Below are positions 1-10,478 of a DNA stretch of 64,000 bases, in pieces. Source of the DNA: Pandoraea anhela (GTDB taxonomy: Bacteria > Pseudomonadota > Gammaproteobacteria > Burkholderiales > Burkholderiaceae); contig NZ_CABPSB010000001.1 in assembly GCF_902459655.1 (NCBI RefSeq), positions 124,001-188,000 on the forward strand, written 5' to 3'. The position numbers and the translations under genes were made by a program. Position 1 is the first letter of the stretch. Each line of letters opens with the position of its first letter. Under the pieces are notes generated by a model, which saw only the letters and a program-made list of their open reading frames with translations, was not told the origin of the DNA and ran no database searches.

Positions 1-867
1 GCTGAACGGCGGCACGTCCTGCGTGAGCCAGACGTTCCCGCCGATGACCGAGCCTTCGCCGATCGTGACGCGTCCGAGAATCGTTGCCCCCGCATAGATG
101 ACCACGTTGTCTTCCACGATCGGGTGACGCGGCAGTCCTTTTTGCGGATTGCCGTCGTCATCCGCCGGGAAGCGCTTGGCGCCGAGCGTGACGGCCTGAT
201 AGACGCGCACACGCTGGCCGAGAATCGCGGTCTCGCCGATGACGACGCCGGTGCCGTGATCGATGAAGAATCCCGCACCGATCTGCGCGCCGGGGTGAAT
301 GTCGATACCGGTGTCGGAGTGCGCCTGTTCCGCGATGATGCGCGCGAGCAGCGGGAGCTCCAGCCGATACAACTCGTGCGCGATGCGGTGATGGATCATG
401 GCGTGGATGCCGGGATAGCAGATGAGGACTTCGTCCACACTGCCCGCCGCCGGGTCGCCCTGATAGGCGGCAAGCACGTCCTGATCGAGCAATCCGCGAA
501 TTTCCGGGAGTTTGGCGGCGAACTGCTGGATCGCCGAGTGAGCCCGCTCCTCGATCAGGGCCGCTGTGATATCTGCGTCGTGGCGCGCCTTGTACCGCCA
601 TTCGAGCCGCGCCTGTTCGGCCAGCCCGTTGAGGGCGCTCGTGAGCGTATGGCCGACATAATAGTTCTCTCCCTGATGATGCAGATCGAGCGGACCGAGC
701 CGCATCGGGAACAGCGCCCCCTTGAGTTGCACGACGATCTCCGCCAGACGCTCACGCGACGGCAGATCCCGACCGCCGGATTCGAGCAGCCGTCGCTGTC
801 CGTCGCGCCAACGCGCACGGGCGGTATGCAAGGAGGAAACGATATCGTCGATGTCGAACGCTGCCAC
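1..867 (-). CDS. cysE: Serine O-acetyltransferase, EpsC type (3' end outside window)
   Basis: Acetylates L-serine from acetyl-CoA to O-acetylserine, the first committed step of cysteine synthesis, in the cytoplasm. The visible 289 codons show an alpha-helical N-terminal domain and, from about residue 186, left-handed beta-helix hexapeptide repeats (GIDIHPGAQIGAGFFIDHGT, VVIGETAILG, AGATILGRVTIGEGSVIGG) with the usual catalytic His of the DIHPG/DHGTG region. The start is a GTG with an AGGAG ribosome site 6-7 bases upstream; no ATG fits. The reading frame is open to base 1, so the C-terminal tail lies outside the window. The family call is firm; whether this is the main cellular CysE or a second EpsC-type copy cannot be seen here. 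Confidence 0.93.
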   Translation of the reverse strand, partial: MAAFDIDDIVSSLHTARARWRDGQRRLLESGGRDLPSRERLAEIVVQLKGALFPMRLGPLDLHHQGENYYVGHTLTSALNGLAEQARLEWRYKARHDADITAALIEERAHSAIQQFAAKLPEIRGLLDQDVLAAYQGDPAAGSVDEVLICYPGIHAMIHHRIAHELYRLELPLLARIIAEQAHSDTGIDIHPGAQIGAGFFIDHGTGVVIGETAILGQRVRVYQAVTLGAKRFPADDDGNPQKGLPRHPIVEDNVVIYAGATILGRVTIGEGSVIGGNVWLTQDVPPFS

Positions 868-1012
868 GAAGGGAACTCCTGAAAAGCGGAATACATTGAG
901 TGCCGGCGATTCGGTCGTCGCCGTGGCACAACACGAGGGGGACGCACGCGCGTCAATCTACGAAGGATAGCGGGTTTCGAAGGCACCTGTCCCGACGTGG
1001 TCTTATCGCGCC

Positions 1013-1056
1013 CGATTACCAGTCGATTACCAGCCGATTACCACGCGATTGCCGCT
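1013..1056. repeat. 11-bp tandem repeat, four degenerate units
   Basis: Units begin at 1013, 1024, 1035 and 1046 and share the core CGATTACCA; the last unit has drifted. It lies between the start of the serine acetyltransferase gene and the 3' end of the MocR gene, in a stretch (868-1083) with no convincing gene. Confidence 0.75.
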
Positions 1057-1083
1057 CGGCTTTGGGCTCGGACACGCCCCCGA

Positions 1084-2529
1084 TCACGTCCCCGATGATG
1101 ACGCGATGGCGGACTTCAGACGCCGGCTCAGTGCCAACGCCGTCGCCTCATCGGGGATGTTGGTGAACCCCAGGAGCAAGCCCGCGCGCGACGCCTTGGC
1201 CCCGTACCAGCGACTCAGTGCCTGCACGGCCAGCCCCTGCCTGTCGGCGGCCTCCGAGAGCGAGACGTCACCCCGCCGCGCCAGGTCGTGGCGCAGATAG
1301 GCCAACGTCTGGATGCCGCCCGCCTGCGGCTGGACGTATAGGTCTTGGTCGAAGACGTTCGCTAAGGCATCGACGAGAAACCGGCGTCGTTCGGCATACA
1401 GGGAGCGCATCTTGCGCAAATGCCGTGCGAAGTGCCCCTGCTCCATGAAGGCGGCCACCGTCGCCTGTACTTGAACGGCCCCGGCGCCACCGAGCTGGCT
1501 CGCCGTCGCACCGAAGCGTTCGATGTGCGCCTCCGGCACCACGAGGTAGGCGAGCCGTAGGCCGGGGAAAAGTACTTTGCTGAACGTTCCGGTGTAAAGC
1601 ACGCGGTCGTCGTGATCGAGGCTTTTGAGTGCGGGCAAGGGGCGCCCGTGGTAGCGAAACTCGCTGTCGTAGTCGTCCTCCACGATCCATGATCGTTGCT
1701 GAGCGGCCCATTCGAGCAGTGCGAGACGCCGGGGTAAGGACAGCGTTGCGCCGGTGGGACTTTGATGGGTTGGCGTCACGACCGCGAATCGCGCGTGGGG
1801 CGCCCGCTTTACACCCTCGCTGACGTCGATGCCCTCTTCGTCCACGGGAATCGGCGCGACGCGCATGCCGATACTCGTCAGGAAATGTCGGGCATACGGA
1901 TAGCCGGGATCCTCGAACCAGCCTTGCGCGCCCGGTTCGATCAGCGTTCGGCACACGAGATCGAGGGCGGCGCGATAGCCGGGCGTGACGAAGACCTGCT
2001 CTGCCGTGCAGGCAATACCGCGCGAGATACCGAGATAAGCGGCGATAGCGTGACGCAGGGGTGCGAAGCCTGCCGACGCCGGGTAGCACATCGAGGCGAG
2101 ATCCAAGGCGCGCAGGTGGCGTCCGGCGAGACGAACCCAGGTCTTGCGGGGGAAAGCATCGAGCGCGGGCAGTCCCAACTGAAACGGACGCGGCACACCC
2201 ACGGCGGCCATGGCATCCCTTGGCGCGGGCGCTCGCGGCATGGGGGCCACCGCAGGCGGCGCCGTCTCGCTGAGGTGTTCCAGATGCGGCGACACGAACG
2301 TTCCCGCAGCTCCCCGCGGGGTGAAATAGCCCTCGCTGATGAGCATCTGATAGGCCAGCTCGACGGTGCCTCGCGCCAGATTGACTTCACTCGCAAGGCT
2401 GCGCACCGACGGCACCCGGTCGCCGGCACGGAGCTTTCCGGTGGAGATGGCGTCGCGATAGCGTCGGTAAAGCTGAAGGTAGAGCGGCGCGTCGCCGCCG
2501 GGGCCGGGCTTCAGATAGGGGAAGTCCAT
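1084..2529 (-). CDS. MocR-family (PdxR-like) transcriptional regulator
   Basis: 481 residues: an N-terminal GntR winged helix (about residues 15-80, with RVPSVRSLASEVNLARGTVE) fused to a fold-type I aminotransferase domain. The PLP-lysine motif is YTGTFSKVLFPGLRLAY and the upstream DDYDSEF motif is typical of the family. MocR proteins use PLP or a PLP adduct as effector and control vitamin B6, amino-acid or stress genes; they usually act on the divergent neighbour, here an AhpD-like gene. I chose the ATG at 2529 because TAGGA lies 6-13 bases upstream; an in-frame TTG two codons earlier is also possible. The target is inferred from position only. Confidence 0.9.
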   Translation of the reverse strand: MDFPYLKPGPGGDAPLYLQLYRRYRDAISTGKLRAGDRVPSVRSLASEVNLARGTVELAYQMLISEGYFTPRGAAGTFVSPHLEHLSETAPPAVAPMPRAPAPRDAMAAVGVPRPFQLGLPALDAFPRKTWVRLAGRHLRALDLASMCYPASAGFAPLRHAIAAYLGISRGIACTAEQVFVTPGYRAALDLVCRTLIEPGAQGWFEDPGYPYARHFLTSIGMRVAPIPVDEEGIDVSEGVKRAPHARFAVVTPTHQSPTGATLSLPRRLALLEWAAQQRSWIVEDDYDSEFRYHGRPLPALKSLDHDDRVLYTGTFSKVLFPGLRLAYLVVPEAHIERFGATASQLGGAGAVQVQATVAAFMEQGHFARHLRKMRSLYAERRRFLVDALANVFDQDLYVQPQAGGIQTLAYLRHDLARRGDVSLSEAADRQGLAVQALSRWYGAKASRAGLLLGFTNIPDEATALALSRRLKSAIASSSGT

Positions 2530-2534
2530 CGGCA

Positions 2535-2580
2535 ATGTCCTATTGAATTCGTGAGTTCTTGCATCTGACGACTAGGACAT
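2535..2580. promoter_or_regulatory. Candidate MocR operator: 8-bp inverted repeat
   Basis: ATGTCCTA at 2535-2542 and TAGGACAT at 2573-2580 are perfect inverted copies 30 bases apart, between the divergent MocR and AhpD-like genes. The left copy also contains the MocR ribosome site (AGGA on the minus strand), so a bound regulator would also block its own translation start. Part of the match could be coincidence with that ribosome site. Confidence 0.45.
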
Positions 2581-2679
2581 GATTCTCGTAAATTGGTCAC
2601 GTTGCGACAAGCCCCCGCCATTCGCACGTTGCTCGCAGGAGATTCGCCCCCTGCGTCACTAACTTTCTGGAGAAATTCG

Positions 2680-3111
2680 ATGAGTACGCTTCGTTTGCCT
2701 TATGCGACGCTGTCCACTGACGCCTATCAGGGTTTTGTGGCGACGAAGAAGGCGCTTGAAAAGAGCCGCCTCGGCAAGGCTTTGATCGAGCTGGTGTATT
2801 TGCGCGTGTCGCAGATCAACGGCTGCGCGTTCTGTCTTGAGATGCATGCCAACGCGCTTCGCAAGGACGGCATGCCGGATCACAAGATCGACAGCCTCGC
2901 CGGCTGGCGCGTCAGTTCGCGCTACAGCGCCCGCGAGCGCGCGGCACTGGCGTGGACGGAATCGGTCGTCGCCATCGACCAGACGCACGCGCCGGACGAC
3001 GATTTCGACCCGTTGCGCGACCACTTCTCCGACGCCGAAATCGCTGACCTGACGTTCGCCATCGCGCTGATGAGCGCATTCAACCGGTTGGCTATCGGAA
3101 TGCGACAGTAA
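2680..3111 (+). CDS. AhpD-like / carboxymuconolactone decarboxylase family protein
   Basis: 143 residues, all-alpha AhpD fold. The motif NGCAFCLEMHA (CxxC followed by three residues and His) is the redox centre of AhpD-type alkylhydroperoxidases, so a thiol peroxidase or peroxidase-helper role is likely. The start ATG has TGGAGAAA upstream. An earlier in-frame start near 2593 would add a tail unlike the family and was rejected. It is divergent from the MocR gene, an arrangement often seen for regulator and target. A second AhpD-like gene lies 170 bases downstream on the other strand. Confidence 0.85.
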   Translation: MSTLRLPYATLSTDAYQGFVATKKALEKSRLGKALIELVYLRVSQINGCAFCLEMHANALRKDGMPDHKIDSLAGWRVSSRYSARERAALAWTESVVAIDQTHAPDDDFDPLRDHFSDAEIADLTFAIALMSAFNRLAIGMRQ

Positions 3112-3284
3112 ACGGACGCGAGCACGCGTTGCGACGCCGCTCAGGACCTGCCGTCGGGACCGCTGGCGCGGCAATCCCGAGCACCGCGCACGGGGCATCG
3201 ATATCGTGAAATCGGTGCGCGGCGCCATCGCGCCTGCGCTCCGCTGCGCGGCGCCGTCGCGCCTGCGCTCCGCTGCCCGCCGCC

Positions 3285-3677
3285 TTACTCGAACGCGGGG
3301 TCGATCGGCACGCGGTAGCCGACGGCCAGCCGATTGGTTTCGTTGGCCATGCCGACGACGGCGAGCAACTCGCCGAACATCTCATCCGTCATCCCTGCAC
3401 GACGCGCCCCCGCCGTATGGCTGGCGACACAGTATCCACAGTTGTTGGTCACGCTCACCGCAACGTAAATCAGTTCCTTCACGAGGGGATCGAGCGCGCC
3501 CGCCGACATGATGTCCTTGAGGCTGTCCCAGGTGCGCTCGAGCGTGGGCGGATGCTGTGCGATGTACTTCCAGAAGTTATTGACGTCGGGAACACCGCGT
3601 GTCGCTTTGATATCGTCGAAAACGGCTTTGACTTCGGGCGTGGCGGAGGCGTATTCGACAGGCTTTTGCTGGCTCAT
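3285..3677 (-). CDS. AhpD-like / carboxymuconolactone decarboxylase family protein
   Basis: 130 residues. NNCGYCVASHT carries the same CxxC...H redox motif as the gene at 2680, but the sequences otherwise differ, so the two are not a recent tandem duplication. The ATG at 3677 gives the family N terminus (MSQQKPVEYASATPEVKAVF); a longer in-frame reading to 3788 has no ribosome site I would trust. It is divergent from the nitroreductase gene and shares the intergenic region that holds a Fur-box match, so iron or oxidative-stress control is plausible. Confidence 0.82.
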   Translation of the reverse strand: MSQQKPVEYASATPEVKAVFDDIKATRGVPDVNNFWKYIAQHPPTLERTWDSLKDIMSAGALDPLVKELIYVAVSVTNNCGYCVASHTAGARRAGMTDEMFGELLAVVGMANETNRLAVGYRVPIDPAFE

Positions 3678-3811
3678 GGATGGGCTGCGCCGGACAGGCG
3701 TTCGTGAAAGTGAACGCGTAGGGTACAAGCATTCCCGTGTATTCGTCTTCTTACCGACACATGGAGCCACTCGCGGCCACCAACGCAAATCCGGAGATTG
3801 CCCTGTCTATT

Positions 3812-3830
3812 GCAAATGAGAATCATTTTG
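3812..3830. promoter_or_regulatory. Fur-box-like site
   Basis: The 19 bases GCAAATGAGAATCATTTTG match the classical Fur consensus GATAATGATAATCATTATC at 14 of 19 positions, including the core AATGA-N-AATCATT. The site lies 24 bases before the nitroreductase ATG and 135 bases before the divergent AhpD-like start, where a repressor would cover the nitroreductase promoter. Confidence 0.65.
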
Positions 3831-3854
3831 CAATTTAATCGGAGATCACCGATC

Positions 3855-4502
3855 ATGGCGTTTCCGTTTCTGGAGACTCCCTCAATGGGCACTACCCCCG
3901 AATTTGCGTCGCCGGCCGTCGCGGCACGTCAGTTGGCCCTCGACGCACTTCTCTCGCGCCAGTCGGCATGGCCGCTGAGCGAGCCGGCGCCGAGCGATGC
4001 AGAGCTCAACCTGATTTTCGACGCGGCCCTGCGTGCGCCCGATCATGGACGGCTGCGTCCGTGGCGCTTTGTCGTGGTGCGTGATGAGGCCCGTGACGAC
4101 CTCGGACAGGCGCTGGTCGAAGCGTCGGCCAAACGCCATCCCGACGCGCCTGCCGAGACGCACGAGCAACGCCGGCGGAAAGCCTTCGCGGCGCCGATGA
4201 TCATTGTGATTGCGGCCGCCGTTTCTACCGAGACGACCGTGCCGGAGGTGGAACAACTCCTGAGCGTCGGCGCGGCCGGCATGAATGTACTCAATGCCAT
4301 CCATATGCTCGGTTATGGCGGCTTCTGGGCGACGGGTCCCGATGCTTACGATGCCGATTTGCACGATCTGCTCGACTTCGCGCCTCACGAGCGTGTGCTC
4401 GGCTTCCTCTTCGTCGGCACGCCGCCGCAAGGCGCCGAGCGCAGGCCGCGCCCCGAGCGAGGCGACGTTGTGCGCGAGTGGTGGGGACGTTCTTCGATCT
4501 GA
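3855..4502 (+). CDS. Nitroreductase family protein (YdjA-like)
   Basis: 215 residues. The N-terminal part has the nitroreductase FMN-binding signature (AALRAPDHGRLRPWRFVVV), then the central PMIIVIAAA strand and a C-terminal GYGGFWATGP...LGFLFVGTPP segment, as in the small YdjA-type enzymes. Such proteins bind FMN and reduce nitro or quinone compounds with NAD(P)H; the physiological substrate is usually unknown. The start ATG has a GGAG ribosome site. The Fur-like site directly upstream suggests induction under low iron. It converges with the chemotaxis gene. Confidence 0.85.
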   Translation: MAFPFLETPSMGTTPEFASPAVAARQLALDALLSRQSAWPLSEPAPSDAELNLIFDAALRAPDHGRLRPWRFVVVRDEARDDLGQALVEASAKRHPDAPAETHEQRRRKAFAAPMIIVIAAAVSTETTVPEVEQLLSVGAAGMNVLNAIHMLGYGGFWATGPDAYDADLHDLLDFAPHERVLGFLFVGTPPQGAERRPRPERGDVVREWWGRSSI

Positions 4503-4512
4503 AGCCACCCTG

Positions 4513-4539
4513 CCGCCCATGCCACCCATGCCGCCGCTG
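4513..4539. repeat. 9-bp degenerate tandem repeat (three units)
   Basis: CCGCCCATG, CCACCCATG and CCGCCGCTG follow one another 10 bases after the nitroreductase stop codon. It is a small example of the period-9 repeats seen across the window. Confidence 0.55.
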
Positions 4540-4633
4540 TCATCGGCATCGGTGACATGCACGGCATGGAAGACGGCAAAGCATCAACGGCGTCGAATCA
4601 GCCCCCTTCCGACGGCCCGACTGACCTTCCGGC

Positions 4634-6247
4634 TTACGACGTCACTGCGTGCAGTCGCGTGCGGGCCATGCCGGCGGTGCCCGCGACCAGCCCCATGTTG
4701 TCGCTCTCCTGTGTCAGACGGAACACGGCAACGGCGGCTTTGAGCGATTCCGCCTGCTCGGCCAGCGACTGAGCCGCCGCCGACGCCTGCTCCACCAACG
4801 CGGCGTTTTGCTGCGTGACTTCATCCATCTGCGTGACGGCGCGTGCGACCTGATCGATGCCCGCCGTCTGTTCCTCCGAGGCCGCAGAAATCTCGGCCAT
4901 GATGTCGGTCACGCGCCGCACGCTGCTGGCGATGCTATGCATCGCGGTGCCCGCCTCGCTGACGATGCGACTGCCGGCCGCCGAACGCTCGGCCGACGTC
5001 TCGATCAGCGTCTTGATATCGCGCGCGGCACTCGCGGAGCGTTGCGCCAGCGTGCGCACCTCACCGGCCACGACGGCGAAACCACGCCCCTGCTCACCCG
5101 CGCGCGCGGCTTCCACCGCCGCGTTGAGCGCCAGAATGTTGGTCTGGAATGCAATGCCGTCGATCAACGCGATGATGTCGCGGATCTTGGCCGAACCGGC
5201 GTCGATGGCTTGCATCGTTTCGGTCACTTCGACCATCGCCGTATCGCCCGCCCCGGTCTGGTCGCTCGCCTGACGCGCCAGTTGATTCGCGGTGAGCGCG
5301 TGTTCCATGTTTTGTCGCACCGTGCTCGTCAACTGCTCCATGCTGGCCGCCGTCTCCTCCAGCGAGGCGGCTTGCTGCTCGGTGCGCGCCGACAGATCGA
5401 GATTGCCTGCCGCGATCTCGCGTGCGCTCGCCGCGATCGCTTCACCGCTCTTGCGCACTTTGGCGACGGTGTCGTTGAGTTGCGCCTTCATGTTGGCCAG
5501 CGCCGTGAGCAATCGCCCCATCTCGTCGTTCGACGTCACGTGTACCGGCCGTTGCAGATTCCCTTGCGCGATCTCTTGAAAGTGTTCGAGGACGTCGTCC
5601 AGCGGACGCGTAATCGCCCGGTTCAACGACCGCGACGTCAGCAGTGCAGCAACGACGGCGAAGACGATCGCCCCGAGCGTCAGGGCGAACAGCCTGTCGT
5701 AGGTGGTGACCGCCGAATTGAAGTTCGACTCGGCGCGGGTGTCGTAAAGCGTCTTGAGCGCCTCGTTGGCATTCACGTACGCCGTGTAGCGCTTGCCCAG
5801 CGCGGCCGCGTTCGCGTAATACGCGTCGCTCTGCCCCGAGGCGATACTGTTTTGCAATTGCGTGAACGCTTCTTTGAGGGCCTGACGCGCGCTCGTCACC
5901 TGCGTGGCGAGACGTTGCTCCTCGGCGTCCGACGGCAACGCCAGATAGGCTTGCCATGCCTTCTCAGACTCCCCCCAGTACTCGGTACCCTTCTTGACGT
6001 CCGTGGCCTTGATGTCCTCGCTCGGCGCCTGCGGCGCACGCAGTACGACGGCACGTGCCCGCCCGATCTGGATTTCCGACTCGCCCAGCAGTCGCGTGCT
6101 GGCCAGCTCCTTGTCGTGCACCTCGCGCAAGCTGCCGACGGTGTCTCGTAACCCGAGGAGCGCCAGCGCCCCGATGATCAACACCAACCCGGCCAGACCG
6201 GCCACGGCCATCCGCAACCGCCAACGAATCGTCCAATTTTTCAACAT
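4634..6247 (-). CDS. Methyl-accepting chemotaxis protein, Tar/4HB type
   Basis: 537 residues. First membrane segment at about 12-35 ([19 protein letters not shown]), a periplasmic four-helix-bundle domain of about 155 residues, a second membrane segment ([15 protein letters not shown]), a HAMP domain, and a cytoplasmic signalling domain with the near-invariant hairpin tip [20 protein letters not shown]. It senses an unknown ligand in the periplasm and controls CheA. No C-terminal NWETF-type pentapeptide for CheR docking is present. The start ATG ([12 protein letters not shown]) is chosen because the first membrane segment then sits at the usual place. No chemotaxis partner genes are nearby, so it is an orphan receptor. 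Confidence 0.93.
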   Translation of the reverse strand: MLKNWTIRWRLRMAVAGLAGLVLIIGALALLGLRDTVGSLREVHDKELASTRLLGESEIQIGRARAVVLRAPQAPSEDIKATDVKKGTEYWGESEKAWQAYLALPSDAEEQRLATQVTSARQALKEAFTQLQNSIASGQSDAYYANAAALGKRYTAYVNANEALKTLYDTRAESNFNSAVTTYDRLFALTLGAIVFAVVAALLTSRSLNRAITRPLDDVLEHFQEIAQGNLQRPVHVTSNDEMGRLLTALANMKAQLNDTVAKVRKSGEAIAASAREIAAGNLDLSARTEQQAASLEETAASMEQLTSTVRQNMEHALTANQLARQASDQTGAGDTAMVEVTETMQAIDAGSAKIRDIIALIDGIAFQTNILALNAAVEAARAGEQGRGFAVVAGEVRTLAQRSASAARDIKTLIETSAERSAAGSRIVSEAGTAMHSIASSVRRVTDIMAEISAASEEQTAGIDQVARAVTQMDEVTQQNAALVEQASAAAQSLAEQAESLKAAVAVFRLTQESDNMGLVAGTAGMARTRLHAVTS

Positions 6248-6777
6248 GTGCGCTTCCGCCTTTCTTTCTGTTCGTAGCCACCGAGAGCGGCAGCCACCGT
6301 ACGCCAACCGGCACGATACACGCATGCCCATGACAGCGTTAGCGGCTCCAACGGCGCGAATGAAAAAAACTTGAATGACAGGCGAGAGACCGGTGCTTAT
6401 TCGATCGATTGACCGAAAGCGCACGAGAGATGCGGGATGCATGCGCCAAATCGGTGCGCGCGCCTCGTTCTGCAGACGCGATCGGAAGCGCGCCGTAAGA
6501 CGTAGGCGCAGACGCAGACGCAAACTCAGGCACGCCCGGATGCCTGTTTGTCGGAATGAGGGATGGGGCGTCGTGCAGTCATCGGCGTTCGACGACAACC
6601 GCTTGCCTCAGCGCGAGCCGGTCGAGGTCGATGTCGCGCTGGCCGATGCGGCACAGGTCACATCGTTCACCTGGTCGGGAGAACCGAAAATGCGGCGCAA
6701 CGACGACCGGGCGAGCCACCGTGACGAATCACCTGAATCACCTGACTCGCCCGCCGTCGAATTTTCCTTGCGGAGCC
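6248..6777. other. Intergenic stretch without a recognisable gene
   Basis: 530 bases upstream of the chemotaxis gene. Reading frames on both strands are arginine-rich and low in complexity, as expected of non-coding GC-rich DNA. Two perfect 9-bp units GAATCACCT lie at 6726-6743. I see no RNA gene here; the chemotaxis promoter should lie near 6250-6330. Confidence 0.5.
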
Positions 6778-6906
6778 TTACAGCGCGCGCTTGACAGTGC
6801 GCGCAGCGCCGGAAATATCCTGCCCGACGCCGTCGACAGTATTGCAGCCCGCCAGCGCGAACAACGAACCGACCACCAGGAAAAACGCCACGAAACGCGC
6901 CAACAT
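6778..6906 (-). CDS. Entericidin-family small lipoprotein
   Basis: 42 residues: a charged start, a hydrophobic segment (FVAFFLVVGSLFALAGC) ending in the lipobox LAGC, and a short mature part NTVDGVGQDISGAARTVKRAL that matches the entericidin A/B pattern NT..G.G.DI...G..... Entericidins are inner-membrane lipoproteins linked to stress-induced lysis or envelope stress; the role here is not shown by the sequence. It is monocistronic as far as can be seen. Confidence 0.88.
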   Translation of the reverse strand: MLARFVAFFLVVGSLFALAGCNTVDGVGQDISGAARTVKRAL

Positions 6907-7113
6907 ATCGACCTCGATACAAAAAAATGCAGCAAATCGCTGATTAACCACGAGCTTCCGGCCATCGATGCCCCCAATGCCGGTACCCGAATTCTTTTGC
7001 GTGACGCTTCGCCTGCGTGCCGCCCTGCGCCGCACACCACGAAGCAAGGCGCAATTGTGCTTGAAATTCGCCCGCACGGGAACGCGCGTCGGCATTATGC
7101 GACGCCGCCCGCC

Positions 7114-8010
7114 CTACAACACCGCCAATGCCTGACGAATATGCTCGGCAAACGCCGTGCTCAGGTGATTGGGACGTGCGCGATCGAACTTTACCGTAAT
7201 CCCCACCGACGGCAACGCCGGTAAGGTATCACCTGTAACAATGCGTAAATCCGCGGGCACCGCCGTCTGTGTCATGACGGCGAACGCCTGACCGGAGCGC
7301 GCCAATGCCGCCAGTCCGGCCAGATTGCTGCTCGCGTAAGCGATCCGGTACGCGCGCCCGATCTTCGCGAGCGCCTCGCATGCGGCAATGTGATCCAGCG
7401 TGTCCGGGTCGGAGAGCGCCAGCGGCAACGGGGCGTGCGGATCGGACAACACGCCGTCGAGCCCCGGGTCGCCGATCCACACCAATGGCTCGCGCCGGAT
7501 CACATTGCGCTCGTCGACGCCTTCCGGCAACGAGATCAGTGCCAGATCGAGCGCACGACGCGAGAGTTGCTCCAGCAAACGCGGCGTCGGCTCGCAAATG
7601 ACCTCGACCTGCGCATGCGGATGCACAACCGCGAACTCGCGCAACAGATGCGGGAGGAAGGCGGCTGCGTAATCGTCGGGGCAGCCGAAACGAATCGTCC
7701 CGGTCAGCCCGCGTCCCGACATGTCGGCCATCGCTTCGTCGTGAGCCCTCAGGATGCGCTGCGCATGCCCCAACAGGCGCTCCCCGGGGCCGGTCAGCAC
7801 CACGCCGCGCCCCGTGCGCTGTAACAGCGGTTGGTCCACGATCGCTTCCAGACGTTTCATCTGCTGACTCAATGCCGACTGCGTCCGGGCGATACGCTGA
7901 GCCGCCCGACTGAGCGAACCGGCCTGCGCGATGGCGACGAACGAGCGTAACAAATCGACTTCCAGCACTTGCCCCAAGGTATTAGCCTCGCTTCTATCTT
8001 TCATTAACAT
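7114..8010 (-). CDS. dgdR: LysR-type regulator, probable DgdR
   Basis: 298 residues with an N-terminal LysR helix-turn-helix (LLRSFVAIAQAGSLSRAAQR, then ARTQSALSQQMKRLE) and a periplasmic-binding-like effector domain. It is divergent from the dialkylglycine decarboxylase gene with 107 bases between starts, the same arrangement as dgdR-dgdA of Burkholderia cepacia, where DgdR represses dgdA and 2-methylalanine relieves it. Starts at 8010 or 8004 (MKDRSEAN) are equally possible. The name rests on position more than on sequence identity. Confidence 0.82.
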   Translation of the reverse strand: MLMKDRSEANTLGQVLEVDLLRSFVAIAQAGSLSRAAQRIARTQSALSQQMKRLEAIVDQPLLQRTGRGVVLTGPGERLLGHAQRILRAHDEAMADMSGRGLTGTIRFGCPDDYAAAFLPHLLREFAVVHPHAQVEVICEPTPRLLEQLSRRALDLALISLPEGVDERNVIRREPLVWIGDPGLDGVLSDPHAPLPLALSDPDTLDHIAACEALAKIGRAYRIAYASSNLAGLAALARSGQAFAVMTQTAVPADLRIVTGDTLPALPSVGITVKFDRARPNHLSTAFAEHIRQALAVL

Positions 8011-8048
8011 TATTCGCTTCTATGAAAGCAGAGCGCTGCGTAGACTGC

Positions 8049-8064
8049 AAGGGTCATATCCCTT
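8049..8064. promoter_or_regulatory. Candidate DgdR operator, inverted repeat
   Basis: AAGGG-TCATAT-CCCTT is a perfect 5-bp inverted repeat with a 6-bp centre, midway between the divergent starts of dgdR and dgdA. LysR regulators bind dyads of this kind in divergent promoters. No footprint is known to me for this exact sequence. Confidence 0.4.
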
Positions 8065-8066
8065 AA

Positions 8067-9467
<1,401 letters not shown>

Positions 9468-9567
9468 GTTTCACTGCCTGGCCATTGGCCCCGCGCAATA
9501 CCCATGAGAGGATTCGCGGGGCCGAATCTCACTGTCCAACGGACAAGCGCCATCCCCTTCACCGTCG

Positions 9568-9607
9568 CGCTAACCCGCTAACCCGCTAAAGCGCTAAAGC
9601 GCGAACC
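9568..9607. repeat. 8-bp tandem repeat, five units
   Basis: CGCTAACC twice, CGCTAAAG twice, then a drifted CGCGAACC. It lies in the non-coding gap downstream of dgdA. The period is 8, so it is not a coding repeat. Confidence 0.7.
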
Positions 9608-9835
9608 GGACCCGGACCCTCACGCGATATCGTCTCCGCTATCGCGGATGTCGTATCTCAGGCTGAGCGATCGTTGGTGTCACCCCTGCAAGATTCGATG
9701 GTTCGCCAAGGGGCAACGTGCTCGATCGGCGCCATCGCGCTACCATGTCGGACGCCGACAAAAAACAACCTCAGCGCAACCTCAGCGCAATTTCGCCCGC
9801 CGCGACAACGGCACGAAGCCAAACCGATATTCCCC

Positions 9836-10252
9836 ATGCGCGATCTCCCCTTCCTCGACCACCCTGCCCTCGTCGCCCTTGCTACGCATGCCGAATCCAC
9901 CGACGCCGCCCGCGCCGAGTGCCAATGCACGAAGACGACGCTGGACGGCTGGGCCAGTCTTCCCAACTCGCTGCCCGATACGCAGTTGGAAATTGTCGGC
10001 ACCTTAATGGATCCGCGAGATACCCACGAACCGACCGTCACCGAATACCATCCGAACGGCACCTCGTATTGGGCGGTCGACGCGCCCATCGCGCCGACCT
10101 ACTTCCCTTACAACCGGGCGAACGTTTGCCGGTGCCGCGCGTGCGGCCGTCTTTATCTGCGTTATCAGGAAGGCGGCGGCTACTTCATCGACCAGCGTAT
10201 CCGGCGCATCAGTGCGGCACTGATCGTCGACGCGCCGGCCGAAAATGCGTGA
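9836..10252 (+). CDS. Hypothetical protein with a Cys-rich patch
   Basis: 138 residues, no signal peptide or membrane segment, family not recognised. A CRCRACGRLYLRYQEGGGYF segment near residue 100 resembles half of a zinc ribbon, and two more cysteines (CQCTKT) occur near residue 30, so a metal-binding cytoplasmic protein is possible. The ATG at 9836 is the first of the conserved-looking part; upstream in-frame sequence is low-complexity. Coding character is supported by the GC-rich third positions and by the lack of a competing frame. Confidence 0.65.
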   Translation: MRDLPFLDHPALVALATHAESTDAARAECQCTKTTLDGWASLPNSLPDTQLEIVGTLMDPRDTHEPTVTEYHPNGTSYWAVDAPIAPTYFPYNRANVCRCRACGRLYLRYQEGGGYFIDQRIRRISAALIVDAPAENA

Positions 10253-10478
10253 CGGCAGACGACGATCCGCCAATCGTTTGTTGTCTTCCTTTTTCATTTG
10301 TTTTCGTTTGTTCACATCTGTGAACGAATGTTGCCGGAATGCGCCAGCCATTGCCGTATCGGCGCGTGAAATATCCATAAAAAACAGTGAGTTGATGCGC
10401 ATTTCGAACGCGTTCGATTTGCGTTGGATTGCAAATTAACTCCAAGAACATGCGCGCTCGCATCCGGTCGAAGCGCGC

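Noticed and set aside
4649-6151. 500-codon open frame on the plus strand opposite the chemotaxis gene
   Set aside because: It is rich in Arg, His and Leu and is the antisense shadow of a GC-rich gene whose minus-strand product is a clear chemotaxis receptor.
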